From an uncultured archaeon (GTDB taxonomy: Archaea > Halobacteriota > Methanosarcinia > Methanosarcinales > Methanoperedenaceae), in contig CABMII010000068.1 in assembly GCA_902386255.1 (NCBI GenBank), forward strand, positions 1 through 42,466: DNA of 42,466 nt, written 5' to 3'. Every line of letters starts with the position of its first letter. Positions within the stretch are counted from its first letter, which is position 1. The translations under genes were made by a program, and so were the position numbers. This document shows, piece after piece, positions 26,967 through 35,037 of this stretch. The notes beneath the pieces were generated by a model. That model worked only from the letters and a program-made list of their open reading frames with translations. It made no database searches and had not been told where the DNA came from.

Positions 26967-27031
26967 GCTGTCACACTGTAAAAGCACGTTTTTCCGCGTA
27001 TTTTTCTATCGATGTTTGAAGCGACTCAAAT
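26967..27031 (-). promoter_or_regulatory. Conserved transcribed leader upstream of glmU
   Basis: On the minus strand the stretch includes ACATCGATAGAAAAA, then GCGG, GTGCTTTTACAGT and TGACAGCC in the same order as the leader at 32031-32102 upstream of the PEF-CTERM gene. Only small indels separate them. It lies downstream of the TATA box and should be in the mRNA. Confidence 0.65.
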
Positions 27032-27078
27032 CTTTAAATAAGTTTAACTAGTAAGAGCATCTGCTAAAAACACATATT
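27032..27078 (-). promoter_or_regulatory. Regulon promoter site 1 (glmU)
   Basis: Read on the minus strand: 13-bp box AATATGTGTTTTT (27078-27066), dyad AGCAGATGCT (27065-27056), 14-nt spacer, then TATA element TTATTTAAAG (27041-27032). Same order and spacing as four other sites in the window. Confidence 0.8.
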
Positions 27079-27121
27079 TCTTTCATCGATATCACTACAA
27101 CAATAAAAAAAATCCAGCAGT

Positions 27122-27130
27122 CTTTAAATA
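27122..27130 (+). promoter_or_regulatory. TATA box of the epimerase gene
   Basis: CTTTAAATA about 29 nt before the ATG at 27155 predicts a leaderless or nearly leaderless message. It lacks the AGCA-N2-TGCT dyad of the regulon promoters. Confidence 0.5.
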
Positions 27131-27154
27131 TTCATCTGACACAAAAGGCAATGA

Positions 27155-28087
27155 ATGAAAAACAAACGTGTATTGGTCACCGGTGGTGCAGGTTTCATAG
27201 GAAGCAACCTGGCAGAGAAATTGGCAGAAGAAAATGAGGTCGTTATTCTTGACGACCTTTCCACTGGCAGGATAGAAACCATAAATGCACTAATTAAAAA
27301 AGACAATGTTACGTTCATACAAGGGAGCATTACTGATTTAGATTTGCTCCAAAAAAGTTTCAAGGACATCGATTACGTGTTCCATCAGGCAGCCATTGCA
27401 AGTGTTCCAAAGAGCATAAAAGACCCCAAAAGCTCAAATGAAGCCAATATCACAGGCACATTAAATGTGCTGATAGCCGCTAAAGATGCAGAAATTAAAA
27501 AATTGGTCTGTGCTTCGTCGTCATCAGTCTATGGTGATACTCCTTTATTACCAATATCTGAAGACATTCCTTTGAATCCCTTATCGCCATATGCTGTAAC
27601 AAAAGCGGCGGGTGAGTTTTACTCCAAAGTTTTCCATGACCTTTATGGTCTTCAAACAATCTCCCTGCGATATTTCAATGTGTTTGGGCCCAAGCAGGAC
27701 CCGGATTCCCAGTATGCAGCGGTAATTCCAAAATTTATAAATGCCATTATGAATGATGAACCGCCTGTTATTTACGGGGATGGAGAGCAAAGCCGGGATT
27801 TTACTTTTGTTAAACATGTGGTTGAAGCCAATATCCTGGCATGTGAATCTGATATGACCGGGGTGTTCAATATAGCATATGGCAAAAGGATAACTATTAA
27901 TCAGCTGGTTTCGATGATTAATGAGATTCTTGGCAAGAATATCGAACCGGTATATACTGAGCCAATATCCGGAGATATAAAACATTCAATGGCTGATATA
28001 TCAAAAGCTAAGTCTATCGGATACAAGCCAGAAAGTGATTTTAAGAAAGAATTGAGAGAAACTATAAGATGGTTTAGTAAAAAATAA
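27155..28087 (+). CDS. NAD-dependent UDP-sugar 4-epimerase (GalE-like SDR)
   Basis: 310 residues, extended short-chain dehydrogenase. NAD motif [10 protein letters not shown] (9-18), ASSSSVYG with the catalytic Ser (about 122-124), YAVTK with Y146 and K150, and the downstream RYFNVFGP. It probably epimerises UDP-Glc/UDP-GlcNAc to the galacto form. Location between GlmU and surface-protein genes suggests supply of sugar nucleotides for surface glycans. Exact substrate cannot be read from the sequence. Confidence 0.88.
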   Translation: MKNKRVLVTGGAGFIGSNLAEKLAEENEVVILDDLSTGRIETINALIKKDNVTFIQGSITDLDLLQKSFKDIDYVFHQAAIASVPKSIKDPKSSNEANITGTLNVLIAAKDAEIKKLVCASSSSVYGDTPLLPISEDIPLNPLSPYAVTKAAGEFYSKVFHDLYGLQTISLRYFNVFGPKQDPDSQYAAVIPKFINAIMNDEPPVIYGDGEQSRDFTFVKHVVEANILACESDMTGVFNIAYGKRITINQLVSMINEILGKNIEPVYTEPISGDIKHSMADISKAKSIGYKPESDFKKELRETIRWFSKK

Positions 28088-28135
28088 CCTGTTTGGAAAC
28101 CATTATTATTAGTTGTCCTTATTTTAAATTCTGAA

Positions 28136-30307
28136 TCATATAATCTTGAAAAAGTTGCAAGCTTTAAATGTACTATTACCATTGTCATTACAGCCAAATA
28201 GCAAATTCAGAAGGGTATTAACTTCGTTCCGTGGCTTTGAAGCGGTCTCATTTGATATAGATTCATTTGACAGAAATTTATTCGATCCATTAACAATTAA
28301 GGCGTTAGAACCACCAATGGCTGGAGGTATTGTCAAATTCGGCGATTTATCGCCATTTTCAAAGCCCGGGTTTGCAACGAGATTTGGAGCTAGAGACTTG
28401 CTTTTTAGCTTTAGCATTATATCATCCACCCAGAATGTTCCATAGCCGTTCCAGATATTAGAATAAACATAAAAATAGGAAGTATTAGGACCAGTCTGAA
28501 AATCTATTTGTTTTTGCGTCCAGCCATTTGTACCCAGGTTGAAATATAGAGTTGTCTGTCGTATCCAGCTCTTATTACTACCAAGTTCCACTACCCTCAC
28601 AGCCGGCGCACCAGTACCATAAGCATTTAATGTCTTAACCCAGGCTGAAAGGGTGTAGTTCTTAAGAGATTCTGCTGTTATGAGGTCAGATTGTGGATAT
28701 CCGCTCTTTCCATCGGTTGCTCCAGGTACGCTTATTTTAATTGATTTTAAGCCGCTGTGATAGACGTTGTCCCATATCGGGGAATTTCCGTTGCTTGTCA
28801 CAAACATCCAGCCAACAGGTTTTCCTGGATTCGCTGGCGTTTCGTTTAGAGACTTGAGATTTATTTCAAGTTCCTGGCTCATTGTACTTATTTTCCTGCC
28901 CTCGGAACCAAGTTCATAATAATCAGCCGATGCAGGAGGGAGTTTAATCGATTCGTTGGAGGAAAATTTAAGAATATAGCTGAAACTGACATTCTTGTTG
29001 GCTTCCAGAAGCTCTTCATAGGAAGTAATACCGCTAACTACAGTAGCATCTTTTGGCAAGTTATCCTTGATAGTTACTTTTGTAGGAGTATTGCCCTTAT
29101 TTTCTGCAATCACCGTTACTTTAAAAGTATCACCTGGCTTGATTTCGGAAACATTAGTCAGTTTCCTGAGTACAATTTTGGGTCCATACACCACAATCGT
29201 CGGCAGGTTTGATCGCACGCTATAGTGGTCGTTATTTAGTATGAATCCGGCAGTGGCAGCAGGAAAGACGATTCCTTCTTTGTTCGCTTCAAGAGGTCTT
29301 ATCAAATAGTGGTAGTTCCATTCTTCATTGACAGGAATATCTGCATCCCAATGCAGCGATTGGTTGCCAATGAGTCCAAAACCGCCCGGAAGAGAATCCG
29401 TAATACTCACGTTTTTAGCGTCTATCCTTCCATTGTTTTTTACAGTTAATGTAACGATGGTGTAGTCCTTTAAATACATCTTATTAACCGTACTTTTGCT
29501 TACGGAGAGCAGCACAGGAAGCGCGAATGCCATTGAAATGTTCTTTTTGGATGTTGCCGTATACGGAATAGCTGTAACATCATGTCCGCTGACGTTTGCT
29601 GATATGTTGTACATCTTCTGTTTTGCGACGATGGGTGATGCGAATGTAATGGTCTCGGTAATGGATTCGCCTATTTTGATTTTATCATAATGATATTTTA
29701 AATATCCCCTATTTATTGGAAGTTCTGTGTCAATAATCATATCAACATTAACTGCGTCAGCCGAGCCTGTATTATGTAAGTTTACAGTTGCAATAATTTC
29801 GGTAGTGTATGAAGATACGTATTTATCTTGGTCTGTCTGTATCGATATCCCAAGGCTTGGAGTGCCTCTTGGATCCATTTCTATCAAAGCCCATGGAGCA
29901 TAATTTTCAAAGGTCCACTCTTTTGCATATTGCCCGGGGAGTCCGGTTGCTGTAACTCTCAATCCACCATCAGGCGCAATATACGATTCTGCCAATCCGA
30001 GAGGAACAGTGTCTATAAAACCGCCGTTTTTCGAAATATTCAGCTCCACAAAAGGCTCAACAGGTTCTTCAGGTTCTTGTTTGTATTTCGCAGATTCCAC
30101 TGGGGCTGGAAATCCTATCACTTCAACAGAATACCCGTTATATGCGAGCATTTCGCCGCGAATGAGCTTTCCTGAAATACCATTATCCCATTGAAGTTGC
30201 GAAGTCTCAAAAGCACTGCTGTGGCCAATAAATCCTAATAAGACAAAGAATATCACGAATCCTTTTAATAGTCTATGATTCCTATCCCATTGAGACAAGA
30301 TAATCAC
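28136..30307 (-). CDS. Large secreted surface protein with DUF11-like and carbohydrate-binding-like domains
   Basis: 723 residues: a signal helix (about 14-33), then beta-rich extracellular domains. At least three DUF11/CARDB-like repeats are recognisable by phrases such as ATVNLHNTGSADAVNV, LTVKNNGRIDAKNVSI and VIAENKGNTPTKVTI. A jelly-roll, CBM-like domain (about 510-650) has SGLKSIKISVPGA and WVDDIMLKLK. Many NxS/T sequons suggest N-glycosylation. There is no C-terminal helix, PGF- or PEF-CTERM tail; the protein ends in NSTFKACNFFKII, so anchoring is unclear. Its ATG overlaps the stop of the RAD55-like gene (ATGA), so both are read from regulon promoter 2. Confidence 0.75.
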   Translation of the reverse strand: MIILSQWDRNHRLLKGFVIFFVLLGFIGHSSAFETSQLQWDNGISGKLIRGEMLAYNGYSVEVIGFPAPVESAKYKQEPEEPVEPFVELNISKNGGFIDTVPLGLAESYIAPDGGLRVTATGLPGQYAKEWTFENYAPWALIEMDPRGTPSLGISIQTDQDKYVSSYTTEIIATVNLHNTGSADAVNVDMIIDTELPINRGYLKYHYDKIKIGESITETITFASPIVAKQKMYNISANVSGHDVTAIPYTATSKKNISMAFALPVLLSVSKSTVNKMYLKDYTIVTLTVKNNGRIDAKNVSITDSLPGGFGLIGNQSLHWDADIPVNEEWNYHYLIRPLEANKEGIVFPAATAGFILNNDHYSVRSNLPTIVVYGPKIVLRKLTNVSEIKPGDTFKVTVIAENKGNTPTKVTIKDNLPKDATVVSGITSYEELLEANKNVSFSYILKFSSNESIKLPPASADYYELGSEGRKISTMSQELEINLKSLNETPANPGKPVGWMFVTSNGNSPIWDNVYHSGLKSIKISVPGATDGKSGYPQSDLITAESLKNYTLSAWVKTLNAYGTGAPAVRVVELGSNKSWIRQTTLYFNLGTNGWTQKQIDFQTGPNTSYFYVYSNIWNGYGTFWVDDIMLKLKSKSLAPNLVANPGFENGDKSPNLTIPPAIGGSNALIVNGSNKFLSNESISNETASKPRNEVNTLLNLLFGCNDNGNSTFKACNFFKII

Positions 30308-30948
30308 TCCTTTTTATATGCTACGTTTATATATGACGCTTTGCCTGTGATGATTAGCCGCGTCCATTTTTTTATCTGGATGTACATATTGACATTTTTC
30401 TTACATCTAACTGTCCCCACTTCTATTATGCCATCTGCAAGGGAACACTCAGGGCTTTTCATGTCAGGAGACTGAGTTTCCATAATGAGAAAAGAAGTCA
30501 AGTCGTTATCCCGCAGCATTGTGAAAAAGCGGTATATATTTTCCCTGAGATTTACCTGGTTTGAAGCCTGATAGAGCGTGTTCAGCGAATCAATAGCAAA
30601 AACGGTAAGGTTATCGTATTTTTTCCTGTAGAAATTTATCATATTTTCTGTAACATTTATCAAATCAAGTTCTTCATTTTTCCATTCATATATTATATCC
30701 TTATAATCGAATACGTGCAGCCTGTCTACTTTTTTGATTACGGAGCTTAGAGTAGTCCCGGGATAGCTTTCTCCTTCTATAGTTGCATAAAGACCCTGCT
30801 CGTTGTTGCCAGCGAGATAGTTAGACATCATGTCCATAACAAAACCTGATTTTAATGCTCTTTCTTTCCCCGTTATCAGTATCACCGAGCCTCTCGGTAT
30901 GTCACCAGGAAATAACACGTTCTGACCCTTGATAGAGTTCACAAACAT
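30304..30948 (-). CDS. RAD55/KaiC-like ATPase with degenerate Walker A
   Basis: 214 residues, RecA-fold of the KaiC/RAD55 type. It has the typical N-terminus GDIPRGSVILITG, the Walker B strand LTVFAIDSLNTLY (D120), and a later FLIMETQSP strand. The P-loop reads GKERALKSG (27-35), which lacks the G-x4-GK[ST] form, so ATP hydrolysis is doubtful. Archaeal proteins of this group often act in signalling or surface-structure regulation (inference). Coupled by ATGA to the large surface protein and transcribed from regulon promoter 2 with a leader of about 120 nt. Confidence 0.75.
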   Translation of the reverse strand: MFVNSIKGQNVLFPGDIPRGSVILITGKERALKSGFVMDMMSNYLAGNNEQGLYATIEGESYPGTTLSSVIKKVDRLHVFDYKDIIYEWKNEELDLINVTENMINFYRKKYDNLTVFAIDSLNTLYQASNQVNLRENIYRFFTMLRDNDLTSFLIMETQSPDMKSPECSLADGIIEVGTVRCKKNVNMYIQIKKWTRLIITGKASYINVAYKKE

Positions 30949-31091
30949 ACATCCCCTCTCAATCTCAATCCCCCGAAACTTGTGACTACTGTTATAATAC
31001 CGGGAAATGCAGGGGATGACCTTAAATGTTCAAAATGTTTGTTCATAATATTCCTGGTCAGATTAACTATTTGAATTTCATACACTCAATT

Positions 31092-31138
31092 CTTTAAATA
31101 AGTCTGACTATTAAGAGCCTATGCTAGAAGCATATATC
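31092..31138 (-). promoter_or_regulatory. Regulon promoter site 2 (RAD55-like / surface protein operon)
   Basis: On the minus strand: 13-bp box (31138-31126), dyad AGCATAGGCT (31125-31116, one arm mismatch), 14-nt spacer, TATA element TTATTTAAAG (31101-31092). The start codon is 143 nt further on. Confidence 0.8.
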
Positions 31139-31164
31139 AGAAGCACATATCAGAAGCACATATC
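31126..31164 (-). repeat. Three tandem 13-bp boxes upstream of promoter site 2
   Basis: Three head-to-tail units, 31126-31138, 31139-31151 and 31152-31164. Read on the minus strand each is GATATGTGCTTCT, with one change in the dyad-proximal unit. Single copies of the same box abut the dyad at sites 1, 3 and (weakly) 5. The tripling suggests extra factor binding at this promoter. Confidence 0.85.
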
Positions 31165-31189
31165 TGCAGCATACAGCATATAATAAAAA

Positions 31190-31209
31190 GTTATAAATAA
31201 TATTATAAC
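31190..31209. promoter_or_regulatory. Palindrome over the TATA box of the winged-helix gene
   Basis: GTTATAA-ATAATA-TTATAAC is a perfect 7-bp inverted repeat that includes the TATA box, about 25-30 nt before the ATG at 31225. A repressor bound here would block TBP, so autoregulation by the wHTH product is plausible. Confidence 0.55.
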
Positions 31210-31224
31210 TAAAATCACAATAAT

Positions 31225-31428
31225 ATGAAATATCTTGACAAGACACTTGAACTTTTACGGGACTCCCAATGGCATAGCATTATGTTCCTAGAAAAGGAAA
31301 TCTCATTGCCAAATGAAAAATTAAATACAATACTTTTCTTCCTTCAAGAGCATGGATTTATTGAGAAAGAAAATGAAAAGATGAGAATAACGCCTTTGGG
31401 ATTAAGATTTTTGGAACTTTCATCTTAG
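31225..31428 (+). CDS. Small winged-helix DNA-binding protein
   Basis: 67 residues: LDKTLELLRDSQWHSIMFLE, then a recognition-helix region NEKLNTILFFLQEHGFIEKE and the wing MRITPLGLRFLEL. This is the single-domain archaeal wHTH layout. The gene is divergent from regulon promoter 2, is predicted leaderless, and overlaps its convergent neighbour by 4 nt. It is a candidate regulator of the surrounding surface-gene promoters (inference from position). Confidence 0.7.
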   Translation: MKYLDKTLELLRDSQWHSIMFLEKEISLPNEKLNTILFFLQEHGFIEKENEKMRITPLGLRFLELSS

Positions 31429-31685
31429 CGCAATATTTCATGCACTTCATTCAATTTCTTTAATAAATTTCCTCCATTCTCTGTTAGCTTATAGCATTCA
31501 TCATCTGGATTACACTTCATTATAAAACCCTCATCTATCAAAAAATTAAAATGTCTCCGGAAATTTCTCCAGTCAAGATATGCCTTATGCATTATTCGTG
31601 TCTTTTTCGCTTTTTCCTCTACCCGAATTACTTCGAGAACGTCTATGATTATTTCCCACTTGTTTCTTTCTTTTCGCATTTTCAC
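31425..31685 (-). CDS. Winged-helix transcriptional regulator, 86 aa
   Basis: Basic N-terminus (MKMRKERNKWEIIIDVLEVI), then EKAKKTRIMHKAYLDWRNFRRHFNFLIDEGF, the helix-turn-helix of archaeal COG3432-like regulators. The wing CYKLTENGGNLLKKL follows. Convergent with the other wHTH gene. With its promoter facing the PEF-CTERM gene across 470 bp, it is the second candidate regulator of the region. Confidence 0.72.
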   Translation of the reverse strand: MKMRKERNKWEIIIDVLEVIRVEEKAKKTRIMHKAYLDWRNFRRHFNFLIDEGFIMKCNPDDECYKLTENGGNLLKKLNEVHEILR

Positions 31686-31983
31686 CGCACCTCTATTCTC
31701 TGTTTAAGATTGTCCGGTTAGGAAAATCCATTTTTGGAAAGTTTTTGACCCCAAACGTTTTTTTACTGATATTTAATATTGTAAAACAATATTAATATTG
31801 CCCAATTATAGCAATAAACTACCATATTAATAAATTTTTCGAAACCTGCTTGAACTTCCAAAAGTATATTGGTAAATTAAGAAGACGGGAAAATGAAATT
31901 AAACGATACATCTGCCAAACAGGTAACGTGTTAAACAAATGCTGGCATTGAACCTTGTTATTCAATATCTGCTGTATGCTTTT
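31686..31983. other. AT-rich regulatory gap
   Basis: Apart from the dyad at 31774-31794 I see no gene here. It separates the 86-aa wHTH gene from regulon promoter 3, and is one of the most AT-rich stretches of the window. Confidence 0.45.
31774..31794. promoter_or_regulatory. Inverted repeat upstream of the 86-aa wHTH gene
   Basis: TAATATTG-TAAAA-CAATATTA, a perfect 8-bp dyad about 90 nt before the minus-strand ATG. A further AATATTG follows at once. Likely an operator for one of the adjacent winged-helix proteins. Confidence 0.45.
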
Positions 31984-32030
31984 GATATGTGTTTCTAGCA
32001 GATGCTGTTACTAGTTAAACTTATTTAAAG
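31984..32030 (+). promoter_or_regulatory. Regulon promoter site 3 (PEF-CTERM gene)
   Basis: 13-bp box GATATGTGTTTCT (31984-31996), dyad AGCAGATGCT (31997-32006), 14-nt spacer, TATA element TTATTTAAAG (32021-32030). Nearly identical to site 1 through and beyond the TATA box. Confidence 0.82.
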
Positions 32031-32102
32031 ACTTGAGTCACTTTAACATACATCGATAGAAAAAATACACGCGGTGAATGTGCTTTTACAGTACTGACAG
32101 CC
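32031..32102 (+). promoter_or_regulatory. Conserved transcribed leader upstream of the PEF-CTERM gene
   Basis: Shares ACATCGATAGAAAAA, GCGG, GTGCTTTTACAGT and TGACAGCC in order with the leader of glmU at 26967-27031. It lies between TATA box and ribosome site, so it is probably in the 5' UTR of about 105 nt. Confidence 0.65.
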
Positions 32103-32154
32103 GCATTATTCTCAGATATCATGACCTAAAATACTGAGAGGAGGTGAAAAAGGA

Positions 32155-32643
32155 ATGGGAAGAAATCTAATATTAGCATTAACAGCGCTAGCGATGCTAC
32201 TGTCGACAGTAAGTCTAGTGAGCGCCCAGGGATCAAACCTTGTGGTAAGTCCTTTAGAGCAGAAAATACACGTTGGAAGTACTGGAACATACGAACTAAC
32301 TCTAAATACTACATATAAGGGAGCTGCATCTTTATCATGGGATACAGATGACGCCTTTGTGGTAGCCGGTATAAATGGACTTACCTTGGCCCAGACCGGT
32401 AAATTTGTCTTTACCAGCACAGGCGGTAAACAGACATTTACACTCGAAGCAAAACCACTATCAGGGATAACAGTGGGAGAAGAGCATGACGTCACTATTT
32501 CATTCTCTCAGGGTGGATCAACAACAGCTAAAGCCGCAGCTACAGCAGGAGTAATCCCGGCTCCCGAGCTGAGCACAGTAGCTCTCATGTCGGCAGGCAT
32601 GATCGGTCTGTTCGGGCTGGTAAGAGTACAGAAAAGAGATTAA
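32155..32643 (+). CDS. Small PEF-CTERM surface protein
   Basis: 162 residues: a signal peptide (about 1-24, cleavage after VSA), a compact beta-rich ectodomain (about 25-130), and a sorting tail PAPELSTVALMSAGMIGLFG ending VRVQKRD. The tail matches the PEF-CTERM pattern P-E-(F/L)-x-T-x-x-L, a hydrophobic helix and a basic end. A strong ribosome site GGAGGTGA lies 9-10 nt before the ATG, which suggests high expression. A hairpin follows the gene, so it can be an abundant monocistronic product. Expected substrate of the archaeosortase encoded 3 kb downstream. Confidence 0.78.
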   Translation: MGRNLILALTALAMLLSTVSLVSAQGSNLVVSPLEQKIHVGSTGTYELTLNTTYKGAASLSWDTDDAFVVAGINGLTLAQTGKFVFTSTGGKQTFTLEAKPLSGITVGEEHDVTISFSQGGSTTAKAAATAGVIPAPELSTVALMSAGMIGLFGLVRVQKRD

Positions 32644-32671
32644 AAGGAGGTAAAAACTAAGCTTTAAAATT

Positions 32672-32695
32672 GGCATCCTTTTATTTAAGGATGCC
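32672..32695 (+). terminator. Hairpin after the PEF-CTERM gene
   Basis: GGCATCCTT-TTATTT-AAGGATGCC: a perfect 9-bp stem 28 nt past the stop. No long T-run follows; it could act as a partial terminator or protect the upstream mRNA 3' end, raising the level of the surface protein over the sortase operon. Confidence 0.55.
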
Positions 32696-32789
32696 ATAAA
32701 TATTTAGAAAATACGCTAAAAAACGCCAGGATGCGCGCAGAGGTGAGCGCATCAGAAGATTATGAACAATAATACAATCAGATGAAAAC

Positions 32790-33500
32790 ATGACAAATGG
32801 AGTGATGACAATCGCGATATTTTCCCTTGTAGTACTGGTGACCGCATTAGCTCCGCGTGTTCTCACCCCGACAGCCCTGGTTGAGTCAGGTAGCATTGAA
32901 ATTACTCCGGCTGCAACTCCGGAAGCTCACAGTATCCCGATTGGTAATACATTCACTCAGGTTGATGCTTTGACTGCCACTCCGACACATAAAGTTTCTC
33001 CAACGCCTACATCTACGCTCATACCAAGAAGAAAAGGCGGTGGCAGCAATAGAATCGGGACTGTATCCAGCGATACACCCAAAATCGAGATTGACGACAT
33101 GGATAACAAAATAAAATATCAAAACTTCGACGAAGGAAATTCCTGGAATATAAGTCTGCGGAATGTTACCACGGGTGCCTTAGAATACCAATTCAATGGC
33201 GCCATAGGAGAGCAGGATACTGATAATAATTGGTTTGTCTGGTTTGGATATATCCCTTCAAATGAAGAATATGGGATTCAGAACTGCATATTCCCTGGAA
33301 GTTATAACGTATACGCAAACGCAAGCCATAGTGGAATTATAACCGAGAAAAACGGGAATATAACTGTCAATTCTCAAGAGGCGTGCCGGCCGCCAATAGT
33401 CCCAGCCCCGGAATTGAATCCAATTATCCTGGTATTGGCCGGGCTGCTCGGAATACTGTTCATTTCAAGGAAACACAGAGGAAATTTTCATGATCAGTAA
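32790..33500 (+). CDS. PEF-CTERM-type surface protein 2
   Basis: 236 residues: a signal helix (about 5-22), a Thr/Pro-rich linker (about 37-80), a beta-rich domain (about 95-205) with WNISLRNVTTGALEYQF, and a tail PAPELNPIILVLAGLLGILF plus a basic end. This is a second PEF-like sorting signal, though the T of the motif is absent. The stop overlaps the next start by 11 nt, so it heads an operon with the 514-aa protein, archaeosortase and EpsI-like gene. Confidence 0.72.
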   Translation: MTNGVMTIAIFSLVVLVTALAPRVLTPTALVESGSIEITPAATPEAHSIPIGNTFTQVDALTATPTHKVSPTPTSTLIPRRKGGGSNRIGTVSSDTPKIEIDDMDNKIKYQNFDEGNSWNISLRNVTTGALEYQFNGAIGEQDTDNNWFVWFGYIPSNEEYGIQNCIFPGSYNVYANASHSGIITEKNGNITVNSQEACRPPIVPAPELNPIILVLAGLLGILFISRKHRGNFHDQ

Positions 33501-35034
33501 AAAAGTAATTATGTCGATTATCTCAATCTTTCTTATCGGAACCGGTGGGGTTGGGGCGTCCTTAGCCTTAACAAAGATTATGGGAAAAGATACACAGCCT
33601 CAGCTTGAGCCTACATCCAGGTTTTTTGTGATAAATGAAAGTGAAATAGTTTTTGGAGAACCTGCATATTACAGGATAATAGTTGAAAACAATGAAGGAA
33701 ACAATGCAACTTACGATTTAAAAGTTCGATTGGCAGGGCAGGAAATTTACAACCAAGAAATAAAGATGAACAACAGCGCCGCCAGTTTAAACGAGACAAT
33801 AACATTAAACAACATAAGCGGCGGTTACCAGAAGCTTGAATTCTTGCTATATAAGAACAATGAAATTTATAAAACCAGAGTATTTCAAGTAATTCCCGTC
33901 GTTAATTACGATCTTGCACCAAGTCTAATCATTACACCTCCTTTATTGCAAAATAGTGACATGGAAATGGATAATTCCTGGAAATTCAACGGCAAGGGAT
34001 TTGCAGGAGGCTATACATCATACGAGTGGATCTCGCCAGAGCGCTCATATCAGATAAGTGTTTATAAGCATGCTAAAAAAGATGCTTTTGGTTCCATAAT
34101 TCAAAACTTTTCAAATAAAGAGGAGGGATTTGCATCCCTTTCTTTTGATATTAAGAGTATGGATAAATCATATTACACACAGGCGCTTATTAACGATGAG
34201 GTCGTGTGGGAAAACTCTTCCGGGGAGGATTGGTTAAGAGTAAGAGTTCCCGTATTTTTGAGAAAGTCAAACAAGCTTGAGTTTAAAGTTATTGCTAAAA
34301 ATGATACAAATTCCAGCATGACAGCATGGGTGGATAATATCAAATTTGTGACTTATTCTCCTGAAATAAAGAAAGATGCCATCAAGAAAGAGGAATTGCC
34401 CTATTCCAGGAAGAAGAATGGAAATGCTGTCGTTTTTAAATTTAATACCGGAGAAAAGCTTGAGTTAAACGTCACAGAAGGCAATGTGAGTGCGGGAGAT
34501 GCATTATACATAGCAACAAACAAAGGAAATAACCTTACATTCTTGGGAGAAGAGTATGAAAAAATATCTCCTCCACTAATAACAAGTGTTCTCCTCCCCG
34601 TCATTGAAAATATCAAAGATATAAAATTAAAAACCGGGGAGACACTAAAACTTAAAAATGGCTACGCAGTTACATTAAAACAAATAGATAACCAGAGTTT
34701 GAAGTTAGGAATCTCCAGTAATAACAGGGTAGTGAGAGATATAATAACAGGCGTAAAAAATTCTTCTGTAGATTACTGGAAGGAAATCGATGATTATAAA
34801 AAACAAAAGGTTTTGCAGATAATCCCAGAGAAAATAGATCAGGGGGAGCTGGTTCTTGATATAATCCAATATGACGACAGCAAGAAATTGGTCAAGATTG
34901 GAGATAAATATGGAGAATTCAAGGTCATCAACATTACTGAAAATTCCATCGTTATGAAAAACGTGGAGGCTATTAAAATAGAAACCGGAATGGAGACGTC
35001 ATTAATGAATGGCAAAATAAAAATAAGGGTGTGA
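33490..35034 (+). CDS. Multidomain secreted protein of the archaeosortase operon
   Basis: 514 residues with an N-terminal signal-anchor helix (about 5-30). Residues 45-140 (PAYYRIIVENNEGNNATYDL, YQKLEFLLYKNNEIYKTR) resemble the ectodomain of DUF1616 proteins, one of which is encoded at 37.6-38.4 kb. Residues 155-290 form a jelly-roll-like domain with SSMTAWVDNIKF. The C-terminal 200 residues have repeated short beta motifs (GEKLELNVTEGNVSAGDALY, GETLKLKNGYAVTLKQIDN) of the S-layer-like type. No sorting tail. Function unknown; coupled on both sides to sortase-related genes. Confidence 0.68.
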   Translation: MISKKVIMSIISIFLIGTGGVGASLALTKIMGKDTQPQLEPTSRFFVINESEIVFGEPAYYRIIVENNEGNNATYDLKVRLAGQEIYNQEIKMNNSAASLNETITLNNISGGYQKLEFLLYKNNEIYKTRVFQVIPVVNYDLAPSLIITPPLLQNSDMEMDNSWKFNGKGFAGGYTSYEWISPERSYQISVYKHAKKDAFGSIIQNFSNKEEGFASLSFDIKSMDKSYYTQALINDEVVWENSSGEDWLRVRVPVFLRKSNKLEFKVIAKNDTNSSMTAWVDNIKFVTYSPEIKKDAIKKEELPYSRKKNGNAVVFKFNTGEKLELNVTEGNVSAGDALYIATNKGNNLTFLGEEYEKISPPLITSVLLPVIENIKDIKLKTGETLKLKNGYAVTLKQIDNQSLKLGISSNNRVVRDIITGVKNSSVDYWKEIDDYKKQKVLQIIPEKIDQGELVLDIIQYDDSKKLVKIGDKYGEFKVINITENSIVMKNVEAIKIETGMETSLMNGKIKIRV

Positions 35035-35037
35035 GTT

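Noticed and set aside
26972-26974. GTG at 26974 as the glmU start.
   Set aside because: No ribosome site; it adds 15 residues not fitting the family, and lies in a leader that is noncoding before the PEF-CTERM gene.
31126-31164. Tandem 13-bp units as a small CRISPR-like array.
   Set aside because: Units are contiguous with no spacers, and the same box occurs singly at other promoters.
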